Assembly: GCF_041320275.1 (NCBI RefSeq)
Contig: NZ_CP162023.1
Span: 1,364,001-1,428,000, forward strand
Direction of reading: 5' to 3'
Origin: Mumia sp. Pv4-285
Lineage (GTDB): Bacteria; Actinomycetota; Actinomycetes; Propionibacteriales; Nocardioidaceae
DNA length: 64,000 bases
Made by a program: the position numbers and the translations under genes. The notes beneath the pieces were generated by a model. It saw nothing but the letters and a program-made list of their open reading frames with translations, made no database searches and was not told the origin of the DNA. Shown here piece after piece: positions 8,856 through 16,980 of the stretch; the first letter of the stretch is position 1, and each line of letters begins with the position of its first letter.

Positions 8856-8888
8856 GGGCGGATGCGGAACAGCCGTCCGCATCCGCCC
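8856..8888 (-). terminator. Terminator hairpin
   Basis: Arms GGGCGGATGCGGA and TCCGCATCCGCCC are exact complements around a 7-base loop, 21 bases after the stop of the gene ending at 8910. Confidence 0.75.
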
Positions 8889-8909
8889 GTGGTCACCCTG
8901 ACCGAGAGA

Positions 8910-9539
8910 TCAGGTGATGTTGACCGCGCCGCCGGCGGTGGTCACGAGGTAGTCGCCGTCGAAGGTTGCCGGGTCTCCGTTCGCGACGAGCCCAAGGCAG
9001 GTCGTGCCGTTCAGGAGGGTGACGGTGAGTCCGGTCGAGTTGTTGATGGACAGGACCTGGGTTGTCTCGCTGAACGACGCAGCGACGGAGCCGGTCACCT
9101 GGAAGTCGCACGTGGTTCCGCCGACCTGGTCGGTCACGCGCGCATTGATTCCGGTGATGGTTCCAGTCCACACCGTCGGACCATTGGGGTCGTTGGCGAG
9201 GTTGAGGTTCCAGTTGCCAGCACCCTTCGTCACGCCCATCGGCAGACCGCCGGGGCCGGTGCACCCGGTGAAACCGATGGACGTGATCGCGGCGACCGGG
9301 TTGTTCACCGCTGCGCCGGTGGTGACCGCCCCGGAGCCATTGGACGAGGTGCAGGACATGGGGAGAAGCGGCACGGTGAAGCTGAGTGCGCCGGTGGACG
9401 CGAAGGTTGCGGCGCCACTGCCGTACCCGCCGCCGACCTTGACGTCCCACGGGGCGTTGGCGTGGGCGGTGCCGGCGGCTCCGCCGACGAGTGCGATGGC
9501 GCTGGCCGCGATTGCCGCGGTGCGGATGAGCTTCTTCAC
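8910..9539 (-). CDS. Secreted protein, unknown family
   Basis: 209 aa. GTG 9539 is preceded by AGGAGG at good spacing and opens a Sec signal peptide (VKKLIRTAAIAASAIALVGG, cleaved after GTAHA). The mature chain is rich in G, S, T and N with four cysteines (MSCTSS, TGCTGP, TTCDFQ, TTCLGL), suggesting two disulfides in an exported beta-fold. A decayed relative lies at 10846-11217. No known enzyme motif is present. Its own terminator follows. Confidence 0.8.
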   Translation of the reverse strand: MKKLIRTAAIAASAIALVGGAAGTAHANAPWDVKVGGGYGSGAATFASTGALSFTVPLLPMSCTSSNGSGAVTTGAAVNNPVAAITSIGFTGCTGPGGLPMGVTKGAGNWNLNLANDPNGPTVWTGTITGINARVTDQVGGTTCDFQVTGSVAASFSETTQVLSINNSTGLTVTLLNGTTCLGLVANGDPATFDGDYLVTTAGGAVNIT

Positions 9540-9791
9540 GGGACATCCTCCTGTGACTGGGTGCAGCGGGGTCGCTGCGGTGGTGGAACCGACTCCACCA
9601 GAGCACGACGTGATCCACATCACCCACAGGGCGAATTGGTTCCACATCTGGATGAATCCACCGCATCGGTCCCGTCGACACTGCAGGATTCGGATTTTCA
9701 TCTGAACCAGCGATCAGACATTCGTCCGAGTTGCCGCCCGGATTGACCGCATGCGTTGAGGGAGGCGGCGTCTCCATGCGAGCGTGGCTCC
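9540..9791. other. Divergent intergenic region (252 bp)
   Basis: Separates the minus-strand secreted protein from a plus-strand secreted protein. It is less GC-rich than its surroundings in places (GATCCACATCACCCACAGGG, GGATTTTCATCTGAACC) and must hold both promoters. No clear palindrome or ORF was identified. Confidence 0.4.
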
Positions 9792-10784
9792 ATGAACTTG
9801 AGTGTCGGCGGCCGTGTGCGCCGTGTGGTCGGCCTGATGGCGGTCGTCTGCCCGCTCCTTCTCGGCGGCGTGGCCAGCGCCGAACCCGATGCTGAGTTTC
9901 CGAATGTGCCTGCAACAAGGTTTGAAGGCTTGAGGGGCGGCGGGGGAACAGCCCTCGCCTACGTCGCCCCCGCACAGCAGTGGGTGAGGGCGACGAAGAT
10001 CCCGATGGCTGCAGATATCGTCACCATCACCACGCCGCCGGACGTCTTGTGCCGTGAGTACTTCGACGACGCGGACTGTGTGCCGGCGCCGGGCGCGTTT
10101 CAGCGCATCATCGCTGACGCTCTCGCCTACCCGACCAACCACGCCAAGCCGATCGAGAAGACGACGTTCTTCGATTTCCCGGAGATTCCGGTGAGGACTG
10201 TCGGTTTCGGCTCGGTCCCGGTGACGGCGACCGCACAAATTCGCTTGCAGGCAAACGACGAAGGATTGCCGGTCGGTCTATACGCGGTCACCATCATCGA
10301 CCGGTATCTGTCTGGCACTGGGCCCTGCCCGAAGGAATGCGGCCACGGGGTTAACTCTTACGACCACGTCCACGACACACCGGTCTCCGGCACCGTGGAC
10401 GTTCGACTTCGGGACGTGAAAATCGACGGCCGCCAGGTCGAGGTTGGAGACCGTTGCTGGGCCCGAGGGGCGCACCTGGAGGCTCGTGGAATTGGTTACT
10501 TCGGTCCTAAGGTGGGGCAGGAGAATTACCCCGACGTGCCAAACGTCCCGATCGGGGGCTACTACGCCGCGATAGGTGGCGAGCTCAACGGGACGTTGGA
10601 CGTTCCACGATTCAGCGGATGTGGAGCAGGTAGAGAAGACCTGAGCCCCATGATCTCCGCTCTCGCGTCGGGCAAGGGCTTCCCGCTCAAGATGTTCCAG
10701 TCGTCGATGACGGGGCGCGCGTGTCCCCGCGATGAGGCAACGTGCATCTATCCAAAGCCGTATCCGTCTCCCCCGCGAGACTGA
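9792..10784 (+). CDS. Secreted protein, unknown function
   Basis: 330 aa. ATG 9792 opens a signal peptide (MNLSVGGRVRRVVGLMAVV, cleaved near GVASA). The mature protein has eight or more cysteines (VLCREYFDDADCVPAPG, GPCPKECGHG, DRCWARG, SGCGAG, RACPRDEATC), so it is probably disulfide-stabilised outside the cell. A segment YDHVHDTPVSGTVDVRLRDV looks like beta strands. No family recognised. An in-frame TTG at 9756 would add 12 polar residues before the leader and is less likely. The gene ends at the 28-bp palindrome at 10811. Codon use looks slightly less GC-biased than its neighbours (visual impression only). Confidence 0.75.
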   Translation: MNLSVGGRVRRVVGLMAVVCPLLLGGVASAEPDAEFPNVPATRFEGLRGGGGTALAYVAPAQQWVRATKIPMAADIVTITTPPDVLCREYFDDADCVPAPGAFQRIIADALAYPTNHAKPIEKTTFFDFPEIPVRTVGFGSVPVTATAQIRLQANDEGLPVGLYAVTIIDRYLSGTGPCPKECGHGVNSYDHVHDTPVSGTVDVRLRDVKIDGRQVEVGDRCWARGAHLEARGIGYFGPKVGQENYPDVPNVPIGGYYAAIGGELNGTLDVPRFSGCGAGREDLSPMISALASGKGFPLKMFQSSMTGRACPRDEATCIYPKPYPSPPRD

Positions 10785-10810
10785 TCTGCCGTACGAACTG
10801 TGAGCCGAGC

Positions 10811-10838
10811 CGACCTGGGTCCGTACGGACCCAGGTCG
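10811..10838. terminator. Perfect 28-bp palindrome
   Basis: CGACCTGGGTCCGT is followed directly by its reverse complement, 27 bases after the stop of the plus-strand secreted protein and just before the end of the minus-strand pseudogene. A bidirectional terminator is likely. Confidence 0.7.
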
Positions 10839-10845
10839 GGTCACG

Positions 10846-11217
10846 TTACGACGCAGGCCGGTTGCGAGGTTGGCGGCGTGGTAAGTGGCGGTGGCTGTGA
10901 GCGGGTCGCCGTTGGCGATGAGGCCGACGCAACCGCCCGTCATGTTGCTCACCGTGGGACCCGCTGGTGATGGTTCCGTTCCAGACGGTGGGTCCGCCGC
11001 CGGTGATGGACAGGTTCCAGCCCGCTAGGGTTGCGGTCATCGGCAGACCACCGATCCAGCTGCAGCCGGTGAAGCCGATGCTGGCGTGCGGGTTGGCGAC
11101 GGATGCGCCGACCTTGAGCGACCCCGTGCCGATGGACGAGCTGCAGCCCATGCCGACCAGCGGGACGTTGAATCCGATCGCCCTGACCGAGGTGAACTTC
11201 ACGCTCGCAGGGATGAG
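10846..11217 (-). pseudogene. Decayed paralogue of the secreted protein at 8910-9539
   Basis: In minus-strand order, AKRLIPASVKFTSVRAIGFN continues as VPLVGMGCSSSIG, IGFTGCSWIGGLPM and WNLSITGGGPTVWNGTIT. These align with the intact protein (VPLLPMSCTSSNG, IGFTGCTGPGGLPM, WNLNLAND, PTVWTGTIT). After GTIT the frame shifts and about 40 residues are missing. The tail (TVSNMTGGCVGLIANGDP) continues in another frame, matching TLLNGTTCLGLVANGDP. The signal peptide is also lost: a TAG stops the frame just upstream. So it carries an internal deletion, a frameshift and an N-terminal deletion. Confidence 0.7.
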
Positions 11218-11284
11218 ACGCTTCGCGGACTACCCGAGCCCCGCCTAGGCTTCGGATGTTCACATGAGTCGTCGGGGGATCGCC

Positions 11285-11314
11285 GAGGGCCCGGGTGATT
11301 TCACCCGGGCCCTC
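11285..11314 (-). terminator. Terminator hairpin after RCC1 gene 1
   Basis: Arms GAGGGCCCGGGTGA and TCACCCGGGCCCTC are exact complements with a TT centre, 18 bases after the stop at 11333. Confidence 0.8.
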
Positions 11315-11332
11315 ATGATGGTCAGAGACGGG

Positions 11333-13174
11333 TCAGCGTTTGCGGATCTTGACTTTGATCGTCTTGGTGGCCTTGTTGATGGTGCTGGATCCGAGGTATC
11401 GGATGGTGAGCTTGGTCTTGCCGGCCTTCTTGAGCTTCTTGAGGGTGACGACAGCGGTGCCGTTGCTCTTGAGGCGGGCGGTGCCGATCTTCTTCTTGCC
11501 CTGGTAGACGGCGACGGTGCCGCCTGCGCGGACGCCGGTGGCGCGGACGGTGACGGCGATCTTGGCCTTGGTCTTCTTGGCCACGATCTTCTTGGTCTTG
11601 GCTTTGGCGGCGATCGCGGCGTTGGCCTTGGCTACACCGACGCGCACGGTGGTGGCTGAGGGTTTGGTGGTGGTGTTGCCGGCGTAGCGGACGGTCAGGG
11701 TGTGGGTGCCAGGGGCGAGGGTCGTCTTGGCGAGGGTGAGGGTCGCGCGGCCCGCGATGGAGTTGCCGCTGGAGAGGCGTCGGGTGCCCTTGTAGAGGTC
11801 GACGCGGCCGGTGGCGTTGGACGGTGAGAGGGTCACGCTGACGCGCGGGGTGGTGGTGCCGTAGCGGACGGTTCCTGCGCTCGCACGCAGCGATGAGGCG
11901 ACCTGCGGGCGGGCGACCGGTGCCGTGGCGGTGGAGGTTGCCTTAGCGGTCTCCGAGCCCTGGGTGGCGGTCTGTTCGATGCTGATCCGCTTGCCGAGCA
12001 ATGTTGTCGTCAACGAGAGCGTTGCGTTGGTGGCGCCGGGGATCGGGGCTCCGTCGGCGAGCCACTGCGTGGTCGTGGACTCGGGGGTGCCCGAAAAGGT
12101 TGCTGGGGTGACGGTGAGGGTGCTGCCGAGGAGCGAGCTGCCGCTGATTCGGGGGGCACGTACCGGTGTCAACGCCCGGTAGAGCACCGTATGCCCGACA
12201 CTGCTGCTCGCCGCCGCGGCCGGTGACTTTCCGTCGAGGGCGGCGGGTGCGACGAGGAGATTGTCGAGCGGGGGACCCGCCTGCCCCCACAAATAGACGT
12301 GGCCCGATTCCGCGACGGCGATGAAGTTTGCGCCCGTCGACGAAGCGTCAACGATCGAGTCCTCGACCAAACCCTCGGGGAGCTCGATTCCGGCCGCGCC
12401 ATACCCGAAGGCTCCGAGCGGCCATGTGTGCATGCGCCCGTCGTCGGTGCGGACGGCGTTATGCGACCCTCCCGTGAAGAGGATGCGTTCTACGTGACCC
12501 TGGATCGAGTCGGGCACGTCGAGTGGACTGGGCAGACCCAGGGGGTCCCCCCAGCCGACGATCGTTCCGTCGGCCTTGAGGGCGAACGCTGCACGCTGGC
12601 TGGAAGAGACGTCGACGACGTCGGTGAGTCCGGCGGGTGGGATGTAGGGGCCGGTCCAGAACGCGCCCCAGCCGGTGATGGTGCCGTCGGACTTGAGGGC
12701 GTAGGCGATGTTGGTGCCGAGGCTGATGTCGACAACGTCGCGCAGGCCGGCGGGGACGCGGTTGATCAGTGAGGAGGTGGCGCCCCACGCGACGACCGTG
12801 CCGTCAGCCTTCAATGCGGCGACGTTGGTTCCATTGCCTGCAATCTGCACCACGTTGCTGAGCCCTGCTGGCATCCCGGTGACGAGGGTGGAGCGCGGGA
12901 CAGACTGGCTCCAGCCGGCGACCGTCCCGTCAGCCATCACCGCGAACGTGGCCTGTCCGGCCCCTTCGATGCTGACCACAGCTTTCGAGGTGACGGCGGT
13001 CGGGATGGGGTCCATGTCGTCGTTGTTCTGCGCCCAAGAGACCACGTGCCCTGCGTCCGACAGCGGCACGTCGCCGTCCGGGTCGGCTTGGGAGGTTGAA
13101 GCGAGGGTGAGGGTGGCCGCGGCGAGGGCGGTCACGGTGAGCCCGGCGGTGGCGCGGGTGAGTCTGCTGATCAT
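11333..13174 (-). CDS. RCC1-repeat surface protein 1
   Basis: 613 aa, exported (signal peptide MISRLTRATAGLTVTALAAA, cleavage near TSQA). Residues about 35-325 are an RCC1-type propeller: each blade repeats a pattern like FAVMADGTVAGWSQ, VAALKADGTVVAWG and AYALKSDGTITGWG, spaced roughly 45 residues. Next come Ig-like domains (TWLADGAPIPGATNATLSL type, then a Big_3-like VRYGTTTPRVSVTL). It ends with a very Lys-rich module of about 90 residues with the terminal KTIKVKIRKR. There is no LPXTG; the basic tail may bind anionic wall polymers (inference). GGAAGG precedes ATG 13174. Its last 825 bases are identical to those of the next gene. Confidence 0.85.
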   Translation of the reverse strand: MISRLTRATAGLTVTALAAATLTLASTSQADPDGDVPLSDAGHVVSWAQNNDDMDPIPTAVTSKAVVSIEGAGQATFAVMADGTVAGWSQSVPRSTLVTGMPAGLSNVVQIAGNGTNVAALKADGTVVAWGATSSLINRVPAGLRDVVDISLGTNIAYALKSDGTITGWGAFWTGPYIPPAGLTDVVDVSSSQRAAFALKADGTIVGWGDPLGLPSPLDVPDSIQGHVERILFTGGSHNAVRTDDGRMHTWPLGAFGYGAAGIELPEGLVEDSIVDASSTGANFIAVAESGHVYLWGQAGPPLDNLLVAPAALDGKSPAAAASSSVGHTVLYRALTPVRAPRISGSSLLGSTLTVTPATFSGTPESTTTQWLADGAPIPGATNATLSLTTTLLGKRISIEQTATQGSETAKATSTATAPVARPQVASSLRASAGTVRYGTTTPRVSVTLSPSNATGRVDLYKGTRRLSSGNSIAGRATLTLAKTTLAPGTHTLTVRYAGNTTTKPSATTVRVGVAKANAAIAAKAKTKKIVAKKTKAKIAVTVRATGVRAGGTVAVYQGKKKIGTARLKSNGTAVVTLKKLKKAGKTKLTIRYLGSSTINKATKTIKVKIRKR

Positions 13175-13201
13175 GCGGGCGTTCCTTCCGAAAGGGGGAT
13201 G

Positions 13202-13230
13202 GTGCCGCACCCGGGTCACGGGTGCGGCAC
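13202..13230 (-). terminator. Hairpin between RCC1 genes 2 and 1
   Basis: Arms GTGCCGCACCCG and CGGGTGCGGCAC are exact complements around GGTCA, 22 bases after the stop of gene 2 and 28 bases before the ATG of gene 1. The same hairpin recurs at 15113-15141, so it was copied with the unit. It may act as a terminator or as a 5'-leader structure. Confidence 0.65.
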
Positions 13231-13252
13231 CACACGGCGGTAGAGAGACGGG

Positions 13253-15085
13253 TCAGCGTTTGCGGATCTTGACTTTGATCGTCTTGGTGGCCTTGTTGAT
13301 GGTGCTGGATCCGAGGTATCGGATGGTGAGCTTGGTCTTGCCGGCCTTCTTGAGCTTCTTGAGGGTGACGACAGCGGTGCCGTTGCTCTTGAGGCGGGCG
13401 GTGCCGATCTTCTTCTTGCCCTGGTAGACGGCGACGGTGCCGCCTGCGCGGACGCCGGTGGCGCGGACGGTGACGGCGATCTTGGCCTTGGTCTTCTTGG
13501 CCACGATCTTCTTGGTCTTGGCTTTGGCGGCGATCGCGGCGTTGGCCTTGGCTACACCGACGCGCACGGTGGTGGCTGAGGGTTTGGTGGTGGTGTTGCC
13601 GGCGTAGCGGACGGTCAGGGTGTGGGTGCCAGGGGCGAGGGTCGTCTTGGCGAGGGTGAGGGTCGCGCGGCCCGCGATGGAGTTGCCGCTGGAGAGGCGT
13701 CGGGTGCCCTTGTAGAGGTCGACGCGGCCGGTGGCGTTGGACGGTGAGAGGGTCACGCTGACGCGCGGGGTGGTGGTGCCGTAGCGGACGGTTCCTGCGC
13801 TCGCACGCAGCGATGAGGCGACCTGCGGGCGGGCGACCGGTGCCGTGGCGGTGGAGGTTGCCTTAGCGGTCTCCGAGCCCTGGGTGGCGGTCTGTTCGAT
13901 GCTGATCCGCTTGCCGAGCAATGTTGTCGTCAACGAGAGCGTTGCGTTGGTGGCGCCGGGGATCGGGGCTCCGTCGGCGAGCCACTGCGTGGTCGTGGAC
14001 TCGGGGGTGCCCGAAAAGGTTGCTGGGGTGACGGTGAGGGTGCTGCCGAGGAGCGAGCTGCCGCTGATGCGGGGGGCACGTGCGGTGGCGAGCGCCTTGT
14101 AGAGCACGACATGTGTGCCGTTGGCGCCACTCGCGACAGCGACCGGTGTCTTGCCGTCGAGTGCCGCGGGCGCGGTGAGGAGGTCCTCATACGCGGGACC
14201 ATCCTGACCCCACAGGTAGACGTGTCCCGATTCCGCGATAGCGATGTGGTTGGCTCCGGTCGACGAGGCATCGACGATTGAATCGTCGCTGAGGCCATCC
14301 GGTGGTTGGTTGTTGAAAGCCCCTGCGAGTGGCCAGGTATGCATCTTCCCGTCCGTTGTGCGCAAGGCGTTGGCGTGCCCCCACGTGTACAGGAAGCGAT
14401 CGACGTGACCTTGGACCTCGGGCGGCACCTCCCGCCACTCGGGAACCATTGGATCCCCCCAAGACACGACGGTGCCATCCGCTTTGAGCGCGAAGGCGAT
14501 GCGTGCGCTGGCGGAGATATCGACGACGTCAGCGAGGCCCGCGGGCGGGAGGTAGGGACCGGTCCAGAAGGCGCCCCAACCGGTGACGGTGCCGTCGGAC
14601 TTGAGGGCGTAGGCGATGTTGGTGCCGAGGCTGATGTCGACAACGTCACGCAGGCCGGCGGGGACGCGGTTGATCAGTGAGGAGGTGGCGCCCCACGCGA
14701 CGACCGTGCCGTCAGCCTTCAATGCGGCGACGTTGGTTCCATTGGCGGCGATCTGCACGACGTTGCTGAGGCCCGCTGGCATCCCAGACACCAGCGTCGA
14801 CCGCGGGATCGACTGGCTCCAACCGGCAACGGTTCCGTCTGCCATCACTGCGAAGTTGGCGTCGCCCGCCGCCGCGACGCTGACCACGGCCTTGGTGTTC
14901 ACCACGCTCGGGACTGGCTCCATAGTGCCCAGCCTGGACCAGGCGACGATCTTGCCAGCGTCCTCCAACGGCACAGAGCCGTTGGGGTTCGCCTGTGCGG
15001 TCTGAGCGGGGGCGAGGGTGAGGGTGGCCGCGGCGAGGGCGGTCACGGTGAGCCCGGCGGTGGCGCGGGTGAGTCTGCTGATCAT
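13253..15085 (-). CDS. RCC1-repeat surface protein 2
   Basis: 610 aa with the same plan as protein 1: signal peptide MISRLTRATAGLTVTALAAA, RCC1 blades, Ig-like domains, basic tail ending KVKIRKR. The C-terminal 275 residues are the same as in protein 1 at DNA level, and the signal peptide and leader are also near-identical. Blades 1 and 5-7 differ strongly (for example WSRLGTMEPVPSVVN and VYLWGQDGPAYEDLL). GGAAGG lies upstream of ATG 15085. The pattern of conserved ends with a diverging propeller face suggests selection or conversion acting on separate modules. Confidence 0.85.
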   Translation of the reverse strand: MISRLTRATAGLTVTALAAATLTLAPAQTAQANPNGSVPLEDAGKIVAWSRLGTMEPVPSVVNTKAVVSVAAAGDANFAVMADGTVAGWSQSIPRSTLVSGMPAGLSNVVQIAANGTNVAALKADGTVVAWGATSSLINRVPAGLRDVVDISLGTNIAYALKSDGTVTGWGAFWTGPYLPPAGLADVVDISASARIAFALKADGTVVSWGDPMVPEWREVPPEVQGHVDRFLYTWGHANALRTTDGKMHTWPLAGAFNNQPPDGLSDDSIVDASSTGANHIAIAESGHVYLWGQDGPAYEDLLTAPAALDGKTPVAVASGANGTHVVLYKALATARAPRISGSSLLGSTLTVTPATFSGTPESTTTQWLADGAPIPGATNATLSLTTTLLGKRISIEQTATQGSETAKATSTATAPVARPQVASSLRASAGTVRYGTTTPRVSVTLSPSNATGRVDLYKGTRRLSSGNSIAGRATLTLAKTTLAPGTHTLTVRYAGNTTTKPSATTVRVGVAKANAAIAAKAKTKKIVAKKTKAKIAVTVRATGVRAGGTVAVYQGKKKIGTARLKSNGTAVVTLKKLKKAGKTKLTIRYLGSSTINKATKTIKVKIRKR

Positions 15086-15112
15086 GCGGGCGTTCCTTCC
15101 GAAAGGGGGATG

Positions 15113-15141
15113 GTGCCGCACCCGGGTCACGGGTGCGGCAC
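15113..15141 (-). terminator. Hairpin between RCC1 genes 3 and 2
   Basis: Same sequence as 13202-13230 (arms GTGCCGCACCCG / CGGGTGCGGCAC), 22 bases past the stop of gene 3 and 28 bases before the gene 2 start. Confidence 0.65.
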
Positions 15142-15163
15142 CACACGGCGGTAGAGAGACGGG

Positions 15164-16939
15164 TCAGCGTTTGCGGATCTTGACCTTGATCGTCTTGGTG
15201 GCCTTGTTGATGGTGCTGGATCCGAGGTATCGGATGGTGAGCTTGGTCTTGCCGGCCTTCTTGAGCTTCTTGAGGGTGACGACAGCGGTGCCGTTGCTCT
15301 TGAGGCGGGCGGTGCCGATCTTCTTCTTGCCCCTGTAGACGGCGACGGTGCCGCCTGCGCGGACGCCGGTGGCGCGGACGGTGACGGCGATCTTGGCCTT
15401 GGTCTTCTTGGCCACGATCTTCTTCGTCTTCACCCTCGTCGCGACCTTCGCGTTCGCCTTGGCGACATTGAGGCGGAGAGCAAACGTCGACGGCGTCGTC
15501 GTCGCATCACCGATGTAACGGACGTTGAGGACGTGATGCCCTGGCCCGAGCGCCGTACGCGACAGGACAACGGTGGCGCGCCCAGCCCTGACCGATGCCC
15601 GCCCGAGAAGGGCGCTGCCCTTCCGGACCTCGACGGTGCCGGTCGCATTGTGCGGGGCGAGGTTCACCTGAACCTGCGGCGCCGTGCCATAGCGGACGGT
15701 GGCAGCCGATGCCGTGAGGCGAGAGGAGACCGTCGCCGGAACAACGGCCGCAGTCTGTCCTGAGGTTGCCGTGACGGCGTCCTCGCCCTTCGTCGCTGTC
15801 TGAGAGACGCTGATGCGCTTGCCGACGTGCGCCGTGGTCAGGGCGAGAGTCGTGCCCGTCGCACCGGCGATGGGGACACCGTTCGCCAGCCATTGGGTCG
15901 TGACGCCAGGATCAAGGGTGAAGGTGGCGGGCGTTGCCGCGAGTGTCTGGCCCACCTTCGCCGTGCCGGAGATCGTCGGATCGACGAGTGCGTGAAGGGT
16001 GGTCACCAGCGCGACGTTGTGGGTTGCGCCAGCAGCGATCGCCGATACGGGCGCACCCTCGAGCGAAGGTGGAACCTCGTTCAGCGCGGGGGCTCCGCCC
16101 CACGAGTAGACCTTGCCAGAGGCGGTGAGGGCCGTGATCGAGCCTGTCACATCCACGTCGACGACGGTCTCATCGGCGAGGCCCGCAGGCTGCGGTGCGG
16201 ACGCAAGAGTGCCGAGCACTGTCACCTTGCCGTCATCTGTCACCAGCGCCGAGCTGATGTTGCCGGCCGCGATCTGAGTGACGTGGCCCTGAACTGCGTC
16301 CGGAATCGTGAACGCGGCGGGGAGGGCGCTGTTTCCCCAGCCGACGACATGGCCGTCGGACTGGAGGGCAAGCTGGTGCACGGCTCCAGCCGCGACTTCA
16401 GTGACATTGGCGAGGCCATCGGGGATGACATTCGCAGGGGTCGCTGCGCCGCTTCCCCAGGACTTCACAGTGCCGTCGGTCTTCACGGAGAAGGCAAGAG
16501 TGCCGCCGACTTCGACGGACTTCGCCGGAGTCGCATCAGCGGGAACGGTGTTGATGCCGCTGAAGTCCGCGCCCCAGGCGACGATGCTGCCGTCTGCCTT
16601 CAACGCTGCCGCGTTGCTCGTCCCGACAGCCACGTCGACGACGCCCGACAGGTCTTCAGGCACTACCAGCGGAGCCTGCCCCAGGACCCCCCAGGGTGTC
16701 ACCGTCCCATCGGCGACCGCCAGGGTGACGTTGTTGCCTGCTGCAACCGCGGTCACCACCTTCCCGTTCAGCGACTCCGGCACGGTGATCGTCTCCGTAC
16801 CGGTGCCCCACGCCGCGACCTTGCCGGCCTTCTCGGGGGGCACGGCCGCGTTGGAGGCAGGTGGGAGCGCGGCGAACGCACCCGCAACGAGCGCGCTCGC
16901 CGCGAGGCCGGCGCCGCCGCGCCGTACGAGGGTTTTCAT
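15164..16939 (-). CDS. RCC1-repeat surface protein 3
   Basis: 591 aa, more divergent. It has a different signal peptide (MKTLVRRGGAGLAASALVAG, cleavage near ASNA), an RCC1 propeller with blades such as AAALKADGSIVAWG, FSVKTDGTVKSWGSG and LALQSDGHVVGWGN, Ig-like domains (TTQWLANGVPIAGATG), and the same basic tail. The final 88 codons match proteins 1 and 2 at almost every base; a sharp border lies at about 15427, beyond which identity drops. The start at 16939 has AGAGAG upstream; in-frame ATGs at 16957 and further up are less likely. It lies 41 bases after the PucR gene and could be co-transcribed with it. Confidence 0.85.
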   Translation of the reverse strand: MKTLVRRGGAGLAASALVAGAFAALPPASNAAVPPEKAGKVAAWGTGTETITVPESLNGKVVTAVAAGNNVTLAVADGTVTPWGVLGQAPLVVPEDLSGVVDVAVGTSNAAALKADGSIVAWGADFSGINTVPADATPAKSVEVGGTLAFSVKTDGTVKSWGSGAATPANVIPDGLANVTEVAAGAVHQLALQSDGHVVGWGNSALPAAFTIPDAVQGHVTQIAAGNISSALVTDDGKVTVLGTLASAPQPAGLADETVVDVDVTGSITALTASGKVYSWGGAPALNEVPPSLEGAPVSAIAAGATHNVALVTTLHALVDPTISGTAKVGQTLAATPATFTLDPGVTTQWLANGVPIAGATGTTLALTTAHVGKRISVSQTATKGEDAVTATSGQTAAVVPATVSSRLTASAATVRYGTAPQVQVNLAPHNATGTVEVRKGSALLGRASVRAGRATVVLSRTALGPGHHVLNVRYIGDATTTPSTFALRLNVAKANAKVATRVKTKKIVAKKTKAKIAVTVRATGVRAGGTVAVYRGKKKIGTARLKSNGTAVVTLKKLKKAGKTKLTIRYLGSSTINKATKTIKVKIRKR

Positions 16940-16980
16940 GGTCGTACTCTCTTTCATCGGGGGATGGGTGTCGTGCATCT

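Noticed and set aside
11333-16939. RCC1 trio as a eukaryote-derived chromatin regulator
   Set aside because: RCC1 propellers are common in bacteria; the signal peptides and Ig-like domains show surface proteins.
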